Notes: generated by a model not told the origin, from the sequence alone. Shown: positions 1-4,828, counted from the stretch's first letter. The stretch is 5,168 bases of DNA from JBBTQE01 sp038065775 (GCA_038065775.1 JBBTQE010000031.1:1-5168), one strand, 5' to 3'. Numbers and translations: made by a program.

Positions 1-52
1 CTTCGCGCGTCCCACCTTTTGGCTTCTAAAAAACCGTTTAGTTCGTTTAAGG

Positions 53-124
53 TGCCTCCGAAGGGAATCGAACCCCTATCTTCAGGTTCGAAGCCTGATA
101 TTCTATCCGTTGAACTACGGAGGC
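53..124 (-). tRNA. tRNA-Arg (anticodon TCG)
   Basis: Read on the minus strand this folds as a complete 72-nt cloverleaf. The acceptor GCCTCCG pairs with CGGAGGC, followed by discriminator A. The D stem is GTTC/GAAT, the anticodon stem TCAGG/CCTGA is perfect, and the loop CTTCGAA places TCG at positions 34-36, so it reads CGA and, if U34 wobbles or A34-like editing is absent, related CGN codons. The T arm is AGGGG/CCCTT around TTCGATT. The 3' CCA is not encoded; the base after the discriminator continues CCTT. It lies 28 bases downstream of the tRNA-Lys-associated repeat. I see no convincing promoter of its own, so it is probably processed from the leftward rpmF-nusB-rnc-tRNA transcript. Confidence 0.95.
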
Positions 125-151
125 TAGTGTTTGCTTTAGCGTGAAATCAAA

Positions 152-170
152 GTGGGTCGCGTGGGGATCG
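152..170 (-). repeat. Duplicated 3' fragment of tRNA-Lys (attachment-site-like)
   Basis: This is identical over 19 bases to the 3' end of tRNA-Lys at 304-322 and in the same orientation. It is not a functional tRNA. Upstream of it on the minus strand (starting near 213) the string CGGTGGCTAGCCC weakly resembles the tRNA-Lys start GGGTCGCTAGCTC, and five of seven acceptor pairs could still form, so this may be the remnant of a whole degenerate tRNA copy of about 61 nt rather than an att half-site. Confidence 0.65.
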
Positions 171-273
171 GCTTCGCCTCTCGTCGGCTTCCGCCTCCTC
201 GGGCTAGCCACCGCCTCGCGGTCGCGCTCACAACATACTCGCGCGACATCGCTCCGGCGTTCGCCCCCACGAC

Positions 274-295
274 GCGAGCAAAACTATTTGCTCGC
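274..295. repeat. Perfect 9-bp hairpin inside the tRNA-Lys-adjacent insert
   Basis: GCGAGCAAA at 274-282 pairs perfectly with TTTGCTCGC at 287-295 around the four-base loop ACTA. It lies about 10 bases past the mature 3' end of tRNA-Lys in the direction of transcription. It has no following T-run on either strand, so it is not a standard intrinsic terminator. It could guide 3' trimming of the tRNA precursor or be a structural part of the inserted element. Confidence 0.6.
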
Positions 296-304
296 TCGAC
301 TGTG

Positions 305-377
305 TGGGTCGCGTGGGGATCGAACCCACGACCTTATCCTTAAGAGGGATCTGCTCTACCAGCTGAGCTAGCGACCC
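305..377 (-). tRNA. tRNA-Lys (anticodon CTT)
   Basis: This is a complete 73-nt cloverleaf on the minus strand. The acceptor GGGTCGC/GCGACCC is perfect with discriminator A. The D arm is GCTC/GAGC and the T arm GTGGG/CCCAC around TTCGATC. The anticodon loop CTCTTAA gives CTT (reads AAG). The anticodon stem GATCC/GGATA has four good pairs and a G-A mismatch at 27-43, the outermost position. CCA is not encoded. It starts 12 bases after the rnc stop codon, with only a 5-bp hairpin (383-387 with 396-400, no T-run) between, so it is probably co-transcribed with rnc. Its 3' end is duplicated at 152-170. Confidence 0.95.
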
Positions 378-389
378 GTGTGATCCGGG

Positions 390-1163
390 TTATATCGGAT
401 TCCCATTTTTCAGTTGTATAATATTTACTTTCGGTCCTTTCCACTTTTTAATTTTTAACGCCGCTTCAGCCGCTTCAGTTTGCGCTTCCTGTTTGCTGGT
501 GCCTTCGCCGGTCGCGATTAATTCATTGGCAAGATAAACTCCAACTTTAAAGGATTTTATATGATCAGGACCTTGTTCTTGCAAGACTCGGTAGTTTGGA
601 GTTTCTCCAACAATTTCTTGGGCCGACTCCTGGAATCTGCTTTTTGGATCCATATATAGTCCGTTTTCTAAAATATATGGAAGTTTTGGCAGTATCCATC
701 TTGTTATAAATTGTTGCGTTATTTCGTATCCGCGATCTATGTATATGGATCCTATCAGCGCTTCTATCGCGTTTGCCATTATGTAATCGCGAGCTTTGGT
801 GCCAGCGTCTTTTGCTTCGCCATGGCTAAGGAATAAGTATTCTTCCATGCCGATTTCGTAAGCTATGCTCGCGAGCATCTTTGCGTTTACTAAAGCCGCG
901 CGCCAATTTGTAAGTTCGCCTTCCGGGTTTCCATATTCTTTAAATAAAAATTCGGTTACAACCAATTCCAGCACAGCGTCTCCTAAAAATTCAAGCCGCT
1001 CATTATGGCCAAGCGGAAAATCGTGATGTTCGTTCAGATAAGAACGATGCACAAACGCTTGCACAAGGCCTTCAGAGTGTTTGAATTTTATTCCGAGTTT
1101 TTCTTCCAGGTTCGGAAAATTTCTTTCTTTAATTTCCGGCAAGTCTAATTTTTTTTTCTTCAT
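390..1163 (-). CDS. rnc: Ribonuclease III
   Basis: This is the cytoplasmic Mg2+-dependent endonuclease that cuts double-stranded RNA, including 16S/23S rRNA precursors. The 257-residue protein has an N-terminal extension of about 20-25 residues compared with the ~226-residue E. coli enzyme. The nuclease domain covers roughly 20-165, with the signature NERLEFLGDAVLE giving acidic residues E55, E58 and D62. The second catalytic segment is IMANAIEALIG with E134 present, but the residue matching E. coli D114 is N131 (codon AAC). The dsRNA-binding domain spans about 172-241 (DPKSRFQE, PNY, GPDHIKSF, GEGTSKQEAQTEAAEAAL). The ATG start is one base after the nusB stop, and AGAAGA inside the nusB end may serve as a weak ribosome site. 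It is the third gene of the rpmF-nusB-rnc operon and is followed by tRNA-Lys. The identification is secure; full activity with Asn at 131 is inferred. Confidence 0.97.
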   Translation of the reverse strand: MKKKKLDLPEIKERNFPNLEEKLGIKFKHSEGLVQAFVHRSYLNEHHDFPLGHNERLEFLGDAVLELVVTEFLFKEYGNPEGELTNWRAALVNAKMLASIAYEIGMEEYLFLSHGEAKDAGTKARDYIMANAIEALIGSIYIDRGYEITQQFITRWILPKLPYILENGLYMDPKSRFQESAQEIVGETPNYRVLQEQGPDHIKSFKVGVYLANELIATGEGTSKQEAQTEAAEAALKIKKWKGPKVNIIQLKNGNPI

Positions 1164-1164
1164 A

Positions 1165-1626
1165 TTATTTATCTTCTTTTGTTTTTTCCTTTTCAGACGG
1201 CTCGTCGGTTTTGGGCATATCTTTATAAATCGCTCCCAAAACTCCGTTTACGAATCTGCCCGAGGAAGGCCCTCCGAAATTTTTTGCCAGTTCAATAGCT
1301 TCATTGATGGCAACTTTTGGCGGCACTTCGTTATCGCAAAATTTTAATTCGTAGATTCCGATGCGTAAGATATTTCTGTCAATAATCGTGATTTGTTCAA
1401 TCGGCCATTGAGGGGCGAATTTTGCAATCAGCGCGTCTGTCTCTTTTAGATTTTTTATGACGCCTTCAATGATTTGTTCCGCGAATTCGGTTTCATCAAG
1501 ACCCGGACCGAATTCTTCAAGGTCGCGAGTGATTATATTTGGAAGGTCGTTTGCGGGCTGCCCTCTAAAATCCCATTCAAATAGAGCCTGCATGGCGATG
1601 CTTCTAGCTAAATGGCGATTGGACAT
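1165..1626 (-). CDS. nusB: Transcription antitermination protein NusB
   Basis: NusB binds boxA RNA together with ribosomal protein S10 (NusE) and supports antitermination and processing of rRNA transcripts. With the ATG at 1626 the protein has 153 residues and begins MSNRHLARSIAMQALFEWD, the usual NusB N-terminus. The later conserved stretches IIDRNILRIGIYEL, VPPKVAINEAIELAKNFGG and SSGRFVNGVLGAIY are all present. A longer frame opens with TTG at 1680, but it would overlap rpmF by 47 bases and add 18 residues not expected in the family, so I prefer the ATG. AGGA sits only 2 bases from this ATG, in the 7-base gap after rpmF, suggesting translation coupled to rpmF. The C-terminal ~20 residues are a charged, Lys/Glu-rich tail, probably disordered. 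The next gene, rnc, starts one base after the stop. Confidence 0.95.
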   Translation of the reverse strand: MSNRHLARSIAMQALFEWDFRGQPANDLPNIITRDLEEFGPGLDETEFAEQIIEGVIKNLKETDALIAKFAPQWPIEQITIIDRNILRIGIYELKFCDNEVPPKVAINEAIELAKNFGGPSSGRFVNGVLGAIYKDMPKTDEPSEKEKTKEDK

Positions 1627-1633
1627 AATCCTA

Positions 1634-1849
1634 TTATTTAGTTTTTGTTTTTCTTCCGGCTCGAGCCGTTCTTTTTCCAACGTTTAAAACTTGTTTGCCC
1701 TTGTAAGTTCCGCAGAACGCGCACGCTCTGTGCGGCATCAGCGGTTTTTTGCATTTCTGGCAGGCGGTAAAGTTCATCTCGTCTAAAGCGAAATGAGCCG
1801 CTCGGCGGCGTTTATCAGAAGATGTTCGTCTGTGCCCTGGTAAACCCAT
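1634..1849 (-). CDS. rpmF: 50S ribosomal protein bL32
   Basis: This is a small structural protein of the large ribosomal subunit. The 71 residues begin MGLPGHRRTSSDKRRRAAHFAL, the basic N-terminus of bL32, followed by a zinc-ribbon with C30-x2-C33 and C43-x2-C46 (TACQKCKKPLMPHRACAFCG), so this is the zinc-binding form. YKGKQV matches the family end, and a basic tail (GKRTARAGRKTKTK) makes it longer than the 57-residue E. coli protein. The start is ATG. No clear Shine-Dalgarno is visible in the roughly 50-nt leader between the predicted promoter and the start. It is the first gene of the leftward operon with nusB and rnc; the more common neighbour yceD (DUF177) is not here. Confidence 0.96.
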   Translation of the reverse strand: MGLPGHRRTSSDKRRRAAHFALDEMNFTACQKCKKPLMPHRACAFCGTYKGKQVLNVGKRTARAGRKTKTK

Positions 1850-1907
1850 ATTGGTGTTTAGTATATGTTAATAAAATAAATGAGATTTGGCTTAATTTAT
1901 CGTTGAT

Positions 1908-1936
1908 ATTATATACTAATTAATTGATTTTGGCAA
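1908..1936 (-). promoter_or_regulatory. Sigma70-type promoter of the rpmF-nusB-rnc operon
   Basis: On the minus strand TTGCCA (1936-1931) and a perfect TATAAT (1913-1908) are separated by exactly 17 bases in an AT-rich stretch. Transcription would start near 1901, giving a leader of about 50 nt before rpmF. No other candidate of this quality lies upstream of rpmF. It faces away from the promoter at 1989-2017. Confidence 0.8.
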
Positions 1937-1988
1937 GGGTTGGGGGAAAATTGCTGAATTTTGTTTAAAATGTTATCCACTTTGATTA

Positions 1989-2017
1989 TTGACAGGCGAG
2001 TTTTTATTTGTTAAATT
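1989..2017 (+). promoter_or_regulatory. Promoter of the GC-rich small-gene cassette
   Basis: A perfect -35 TTGACA (1989-1994) is followed after 17 bases by TAAATT (2012-2017), four of six matches to the -10 consensus. Transcription would begin near 2024, about 34 nt before the ATG at 2058. The start site cannot be fixed from sequence alone. Confidence 0.65.
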
Positions 2018-2043
2018 AACCCGTTCTCTGCAGGCCAGAGAAG

Positions 2044-2051
2044 AAAGGAGG
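2044..2051 (+). promoter_or_regulatory. Perfect Shine-Dalgarno AAAGGAGG that fixes the start at 2058
   Basis: AAAGGAGG ends 6 bases before ATG 2058. It decides the start over the in-frame TTG at 1989, which is the promoter -35 box. It is the only strong Shine-Dalgarno in the window; rpmF, the 2525 gene, the FemAB-like gene and the 4932 gene have none. Confidence 0.85.
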
Positions 2052-2057
2052 GTGGTC

Positions 2058-2426
2058 ATGCCGGCGCAACCAATGTCAGTACTGAACCTGGACGCGCTGG
2101 CAGAAATGTTCTGCTTTGTGGCGGCCAGTCGGGAGGATGCCGAGGGCGGACTGTTTATCTTGTTTAGGAGGCCGGAAACAGCCGCGGCTAGGCAAGATAT
2201 CCGCGCGAGGATTTTCGCGGATGTCGCCCAAATCATACTTGATGGCACGTCTTGGCAGGTGCTGGGCGTGCTCGGCGCGCTCACTGTGGATGAGCCAGGT
2301 CACCCCGAATATGGAAGCGCGATTGCCAGTTTCTGGGTGAATGGCGATCAACAGCTCAGGGCAGAACGAGAAGTAGTGCTCGTTAGACGAGATGGACGAC
2401 AAATCCGTCTTGTCAAGAGCCGGTAG
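2058..2426 (+). CDS. Unknown 122-residue protein in a GC-rich single-gene cassette
   Basis: I do not recognise this protein. The ATG at 2058 gives 122 residues with no signal peptide or clear membrane segment and a single Cys. An N-terminal helix is likely (SVLNLDALAEMFCFVAAS), then GGLFILFRRPE. A second helix follows (AAARQDIRARIFADVAQIIL), then TSWQVLGVLGALTV, and the protein ends in a probable beta hairpin (REVVLVRRDGRQIRLVK). This suggests a small alpha/beta fold. The reading frame is supported by the perfect Shine-Dalgarno, its own TTGACA promoter and a hairpin terminator just past the TAG stop. By hand count the gene is about 58% GC against roughly 40% in a neighbouring sample, with many GCG, CGC, GCC and CTG codons, so recent transfer or a separate selection history is likely. 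No function can be assigned. The frame is probably real; the product is hypothetical. Confidence 0.8.
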   Translation: MPAQPMSVLNLDALAEMFCFVAASREDAEGGLFILFRRPETAAARQDIRARIFADVAQIILDGTSWQVLGVLGALTVDEPGHPEYGSAIASFWVNGDQQLRAEREVVLVRRDGRQIRLVKSR

Positions 2427-2435
2427 CAGAGGCAT

Positions 2436-2468
2436 ACGCTCACTTTCGGGTGGGCGTTGTCGTTTTAA
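2436..2468 (+). terminator. Probable intrinsic terminator of the small-gene cassette
   Basis: ACGCTCAC (2436-2443) pairs over 8 positions, one of them G-U, with GTGGGCGT (2450-2457) around the loop TTTCGG. TGTCGTTTT follows. The T-run is short and starts four bases late, so efficiency may be moderate. It begins 9 bases after the stop codon at 2426. Confidence 0.6.
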
Positions 2469-2471
2469 ATT

Positions 2472-2499
2472 TTGAAAAAAAAATAAGATGTGGTAGAAT
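2472..2499 (+). promoter_or_regulatory. Promoter of the 379-residue charged protein gene
   Basis: TTGAAA (2472-2477) and TAGAAT (2494-2499) are 16 bases apart, and TGG directly before the -10 makes an extended -10 (TGN-TAGAAT). The start site would be near 2505, leaving a leader of about 20 nt that is A/T-rich and has no Shine-Dalgarno. Confidence 0.7.
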
Positions 2500-2524
2500 G
2501 GTAATATTATCATAATAAATAAAT

Positions 2525-3664
2525 ATGCCAAGAAAAACCACAATTGAAACAAGGCCGTCTTTACGGCCAGATTTCAAAGCGCCAGTATCTCGCGGAAAGT
2601 TGTTGGAAGAAGCAGAAGAGTTGGGGGCGCGACACCCCAGGCCGGAAGCGCCGCGTGAATTAAATGAAACCGAAGAAAGATTGTTCGCTCAAACAGGAGT
2701 TCTTGCTGATATTGCAGAAGCTCAAAAGGGGAGAAGGCGAGCGACATCAAGTTTTAAAACCGGGGCAGAGCTTGGCAACGCCTTGGCAGATGCGGGACGG
2801 AAAATTAGAGAACAGGAAACAGAAAAAAATCTCGGTTCGGTTTTGGGCGGACGGCTTAAAAATTTACAAGCCCTGCATCAAGGCGGTAATGAAGTTTCCG
2901 CGAATTTGCGCCGTTCAAAATTAGCTGATTTAAAAGCGGAGAATGCGCGCGCGGAAGGATTACGTACGGAAGAAATCAGAACGCAAATAAAGGATTTTGG
3001 TGGCATGGCTAAACGGGAGAATGTGGTGGATGTTGATTTTTCTGATCTTGGCGGCGAAATGCCAGAGGAGCCGGCTTCTGATGAGGCGAAGCCAGCCAGG
3101 CGAGTCGCGAATAGGAATGTTTTGAGAGGGGCGGAAGCGGTCGGCGCTCGGGATAAACAAAAGTATGAAAATTTGGAAATGAGCAAGCGGTCATTTGAAC
3201 GTGTCCAGCGAGTGGAAAGAGATTTGATCAAAATTTATAAAGAAAAATTTGATGTTTCAGATGAGCGGGCCAGAATGGATGTGCTTGTAAATTTTAAATT
3301 GGGATGGGGGATTACTTCCTGGAGCAGGAGGTTGAGGGAAAGTTACAAAAATTATCAAAACGTTTTGAAACAAGAAGAAGGAAAATTTGAGCTGTATCAG
3401 TCAACAATGACGCAGGAGAGAGCGGACGAGGCGGTTGTCAAGGAAAAATTAAAACAGGAAAAGTTTGGGCAAAGCGAGGCAGGAAAAGCGCGCCAAGCGC
3501 GGATTAAGGCAGAAAAAGAAATGGAGAAAAGCAAGGCCGAAAGATATTTTAAACACACAAAAACAGGCAAGGAAATATATAAAATGACGGAGCCGGGTCC
3601 GAGTGAAACTACCAAAGAGGAAGATGAAGAATGGGAAGAGATGAAAAAGGCGGAAAAAAAGTAA
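2525..3664 (+). CDS. Unknown highly charged, mostly helical 379-residue protein
   Basis: I do not recognise this family. It starts at ATG 2525 and ends at TAA 3662-3664. The protein is very rich in Lys, Arg, Glu and Ala, has no Cys, no signal peptide and no membrane segment, so it should be cytoplasmic. Residues 1-50 are Pro/Arg-rich and probably disordered. Residues 85-160 are helical with coiled-coil-like spacing. Residues 165-195 form an acidic, Pro-containing linker (VVDVDFSDLGGEMPEEPASDE). Residues 205-345 are long helices with a small aromatic/hydrophobic island (DVLVNFKLGWGITSWSRRLRESYKNYQNV, about 252-280), possibly the only folded or binding part. The tail is acidic (KEEDEEWEE). It has its own promoter and terminator, so it is a single-gene unit. 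A scaffold, nucleoid- or RNA-binding role would fit the charge, but nothing in the sequence shows it. Confidence 0.85.
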   Translation: MPRKTTIETRPSLRPDFKAPVSRGKLLEEAEELGARHPRPEAPRELNETEERLFAQTGVLADIAEAQKGRRRATSSFKTGAELGNALADAGRKIREQETEKNLGSVLGGRLKNLQALHQGGNEVSANLRRSKLADLKAENARAEGLRTEEIRTQIKDFGGMAKRENVVDVDFSDLGGEMPEEPASDEAKPARRVANRNVLRGAEAVGARDKQKYENLEMSKRSFERVQRVERDLIKIYKEKFDVSDERARMDVLVNFKLGWGITSWSRRLRESYKNYQNVLKQEEGKFELYQSTMTQERADEAVVKEKLKQEKFGQSEAGKARQARIKAEKEMEKSKAERYFKHTKTGKEIYKMTEPGPSETTKEEDEEWEEMKKAEKK

Positions 3665-3668
3665 AAAC

Positions 3669-3690
3669 AAGGCCGCGAGAGCGGCCTTTT
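3669..3690 (+). terminator. Intrinsic terminator after the charged-protein gene
   Basis: AAGGCCGC (3669-3676) pairs perfectly over 8 bp with GCGGCCTT (3681-3688) around the tetraloop GAGA. It ends in TTTT and starts 4 bases after the stop codon. It separates this gene from the FemAB-like gene. Confidence 0.88.
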
Positions 3691-3694
3691 AAAG

Positions 3695-3723
3695 TTGATT
3701 TTCTTTCTTGCGTGGAGTATTAT
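3695..3723 (+). promoter_or_regulatory. Promoter of the FemAB-like gene, close enough for a leaderless mRNA
   Basis: TTGATT (3695-3700) and TATTAT (3718-3723) are separated by 17 bases, directly after the preceding terminator. The expected start point, about 7 bases past the -10, falls at 3730-3731, on the ATG itself. No Shine-Dalgarno precedes the ATG, which agrees with a leaderless transcript. Confidence 0.65.
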
Positions 3724-3730
3724 TTGAGCT

Positions 3731-4822
3731 ATGGAAATTAAACCCGTCAGCGACAAAAACCAATGGAATGATTGGCTAAAAACGAATTCAAATTTTCCTT
3801 CGTTCACGCAATCGTGGGAATGGGGCGATATTTTGATATCCGAAGGGAAAAAAGTTGAGCGTTTGGCCGTGGTTGAAAGCGGCCGAATTTTGGCGCAGGC
3901 GCAGGTGGCATATATAAACGTTTTGTTTGGGTGGATATACGCGTTTTGTCCAAAGGGGCCGGTGGTAAATGAAAAAGATTGTATGAAAGTGGAGGCAGTG
4001 TATGGAGTTTTGTTCGCTTACTTCAAAAATAATAATTGCATTTTTTTGCGCGCAGAACCGGAAAACAAAATTGCAGATTCAAAATTAAAAATGCTTCATT
4101 TAATAGATATAAATCCGTCCGCGACTCTTGTCTTGAATTTGAACGCCTCCGAAGAGGAAATTTTGAAGAATATGCATCAGAAAACCAGGTATAATATAAA
4201 TCTCGCGCAAAAAAAAGTGATAAGAGCGGATGAGAAAAAAGATTTTGGAATATTTTGGTCGCTGATGAGTGAGACGGGGAAGCGGGATGATTTCAAATTG
4301 CACGACAGGGGGCATTACGAAAAAGTGTTGGCGTCGCCTTTAACAAAGCAACTGATTGCGTATTTTGAAAATAAGCCGATTGCGTGTTGTGTTTTTGCGG
4401 GGTTTGGAAATGTCTTTACATATTTATACGGCGCTTCAAGTTATGAAAGCAGAAATTTGATGGCTCCGCATTTATTGCAGTGGGAAGGAATCAAAATGGG
4501 CAAGCGGCTTGGGCATAAGTGGTATGATTTTTTCGGAGTCGCTCCTCGTTGTCATTCAGAGCCCCGCACAAAAGCAAGTTCTATGCGGGGTAAACTCGAC
4601 GAGAAATCTCCGTCTCTTTCAACGAACGGACAGAGATCCCTCACATCCGTTTGGGATGACGATTATGAGTATGACAGCAAGCATCAGTATGCAGGCGTAA
4701 CCAGATTTAAACTTGGTTTTGGCGGAAAGCCGTATCAGACGCCCGGGACTTGGGATGTTGTAATTGATAACACAAAATACAAATTATATAATATTTTAAG
4801 ACGGCTTCGGCGATTGATTTGA
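3731..4822 (+). CDS. FemAB/FemX-like peptidoglycan bridge aminoacyltransferase with an in-frame insert
   Basis: FemABX proteins transfer amino acids from aminoacyl-tRNA to the peptide stem of lipid-linked peptidoglycan precursors on the cytoplasmic side, using two GNAT-like domains. This 363-residue protein shows the family landmarks. The N-terminal domain has PSFTQSWEWGDI (23-34), KGPVV (75-79) and FLRAEPE (105-111). The second domain starts with ATLVLNLNASEEEILKNMHQKTRYNINLAQ (131-160), continues with the FAGFGNVFTYLYGAS strand region (222-236) and KWYDFFGVAP (263-272), and ends with QYAGVTRFKLGFGGKPYQTPGTWDVV (319-344). There is no signal peptide or Fem-type coiled-coil arm. Between P272 and D309, normally a short loop, about 36 residues (R273-W308) are encoded by a palindromic DNA element (4551-4660). 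ATG 3731 follows a promoter closely, with no Shine-Dalgarno. The stop lies 6 bases before tRNA-Arg(CCG). The substrate amino acid cannot be told from sequence. Family assignment is firm; activity of this interrupted copy is uncertain. Confidence 0.9.
   Translation: MEIKPVSDKNQWNDWLKTNSNFPSFTQSWEWGDILISEGKKVERLAVVESGRILAQAQVAYINVLFGWIYAFCPKGPVVNEKDCMKVEAVYGVLFAYFKNNNCIFLRAEPENKIADSKLKMLHLIDINPSATLVLNLNASEEEILKNMHQKTRYNINLAQKKVIRADEKKDFGIFWSLMSETGKRDDFKLHDRGHYEKVLASPLTKQLIAYFENKPIACCVFAGFGNVFTYLYGASSYESRNLMAPHLLQWEGIKMGKRLGHKWYDFFGVAPRCHSEPRTKASSMRGKLDEKSPSLSTNGQRSLTSVWDDDYEYDSKHQYAGVTRFKLGFGGKPYQTPGTWDVVIDNTKYKLYNILRRLRRLI
4551..4660. repeat. Imperfect palindromic element inserted in frame in the FemAB-like gene
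   Basis: The ends GTCATTC (4551-4557) and GGATGAC (4654-4660) are inverted repeats (7 positions, one G-U). A left inner hairpin pairs CCCCGCA (4562-4568) with TGCGGGG (4584-4590). A right inner stem pairs GAGAAATCTC (4601-4610) with GAGATCCCTC (4633-4642) at 8 of 10 positions. From memory, GTCATTC...GAGATCCCTC...GGGATGAC is the style of dispersed, non-coding palindromic repeats found in several bacterial groups, usually between genes. Here it lies inside codons 273-308 and has no stop in the reading frame. It lacks a transposase, so it would be a non-autonomous element. Exact borders and any target duplication cannot be set from one copy. Confidence 0.75.
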
Positions 4823-4828
4823 ACATTC

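Larger units (their letters stand above)
152..303 (-). repeat. GC-rich 152-bp unit bounded by a duplicated tRNA-Lys 3' end (possible integrated mini-element)
   Basis: The 19-mer GTGGGTCGCGTGGGGATCG occurs at 152-170 and again at 304-322, where it is the 3' end of tRNA-Lys (part of the T loop, the T-stem 3' strand, the acceptor 3' strand, the discriminator and one flanking base). The two copies are exactly 152 bp apart. The DNA between them is about 66% GC by hand count, well above the genes around it. It contains an internal near-duplicate (TCGGCTTCGCCTC at 168-180 and TCGGCTTCCGCCTC at 184-197) and a strong hairpin at 274-295. There is no plausible gene inside. An intact tRNA next to the insert and a 3' tRNA fragment at the far end is the layout left by site-specific integration into a tRNA gene, but no integrase is present. 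A degenerate tandem tRNA copy is an alternative. Confidence 0.6.

Noticed and set aside
152..343. 63-codon rightward frame across the repeat and tRNA
   Set aside because: It is another antisense frame over the tRNA-Lys and GC-rich insert, with no ribosome site and composition explained by the repeat.
141..371. 76-codon rightward frame ending in RGDRTHDLILKRDLLYQLS-like sequence
   Set aside because: It is the antisense translation of tRNA-Lys and the adjacent repeat, a well-known kind of false gene call over tRNA loci.
383..400. Short hairpin ATCCG/CGGAT overlapping the rnc stop codon considered as a terminator
   Set aside because: It has only five base pairs and no T-run on the transcribed strand, so it is unlikely to stop transcription before tRNA-Lys.
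1627..1680. Upstream TTG start giving NusB 18 extra residues
   Set aside because: It would overlap rpmF by 47 bases, uses TTG, and the family N-terminus begins at the ATG at 1626.
1860..1990. AT-rich intergenic stretch with a DnaA-like site considered as a replication origin
   Set aside because: There is only one imperfect DnaA box, no box cluster and no dnaA, dnaN or rpmH nearby; the AT-richness is explained by two divergent promoters.
1989..2057. TTG start extending the 122-residue protein to 145 residues
   Set aside because: The TTG is the -35 box of the promoter, and a perfect Shine-Dalgarno lies 6 bases before ATG 2058.
2076..2552. 158-codon leftward frame with a hydrophobic N-terminus
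   Set aside because: It is antisense to the cassette gene, runs through its terminator and the next promoter, and its hydrophobic start is just the translated AT-rich intergenic DNA.
3397..3807. 136-codon leftward frame rich in Phe and Ser
   Set aside because: It is the antisense shadow of Lys/Glu-rich codons in the charged-protein gene and crosses its terminator.
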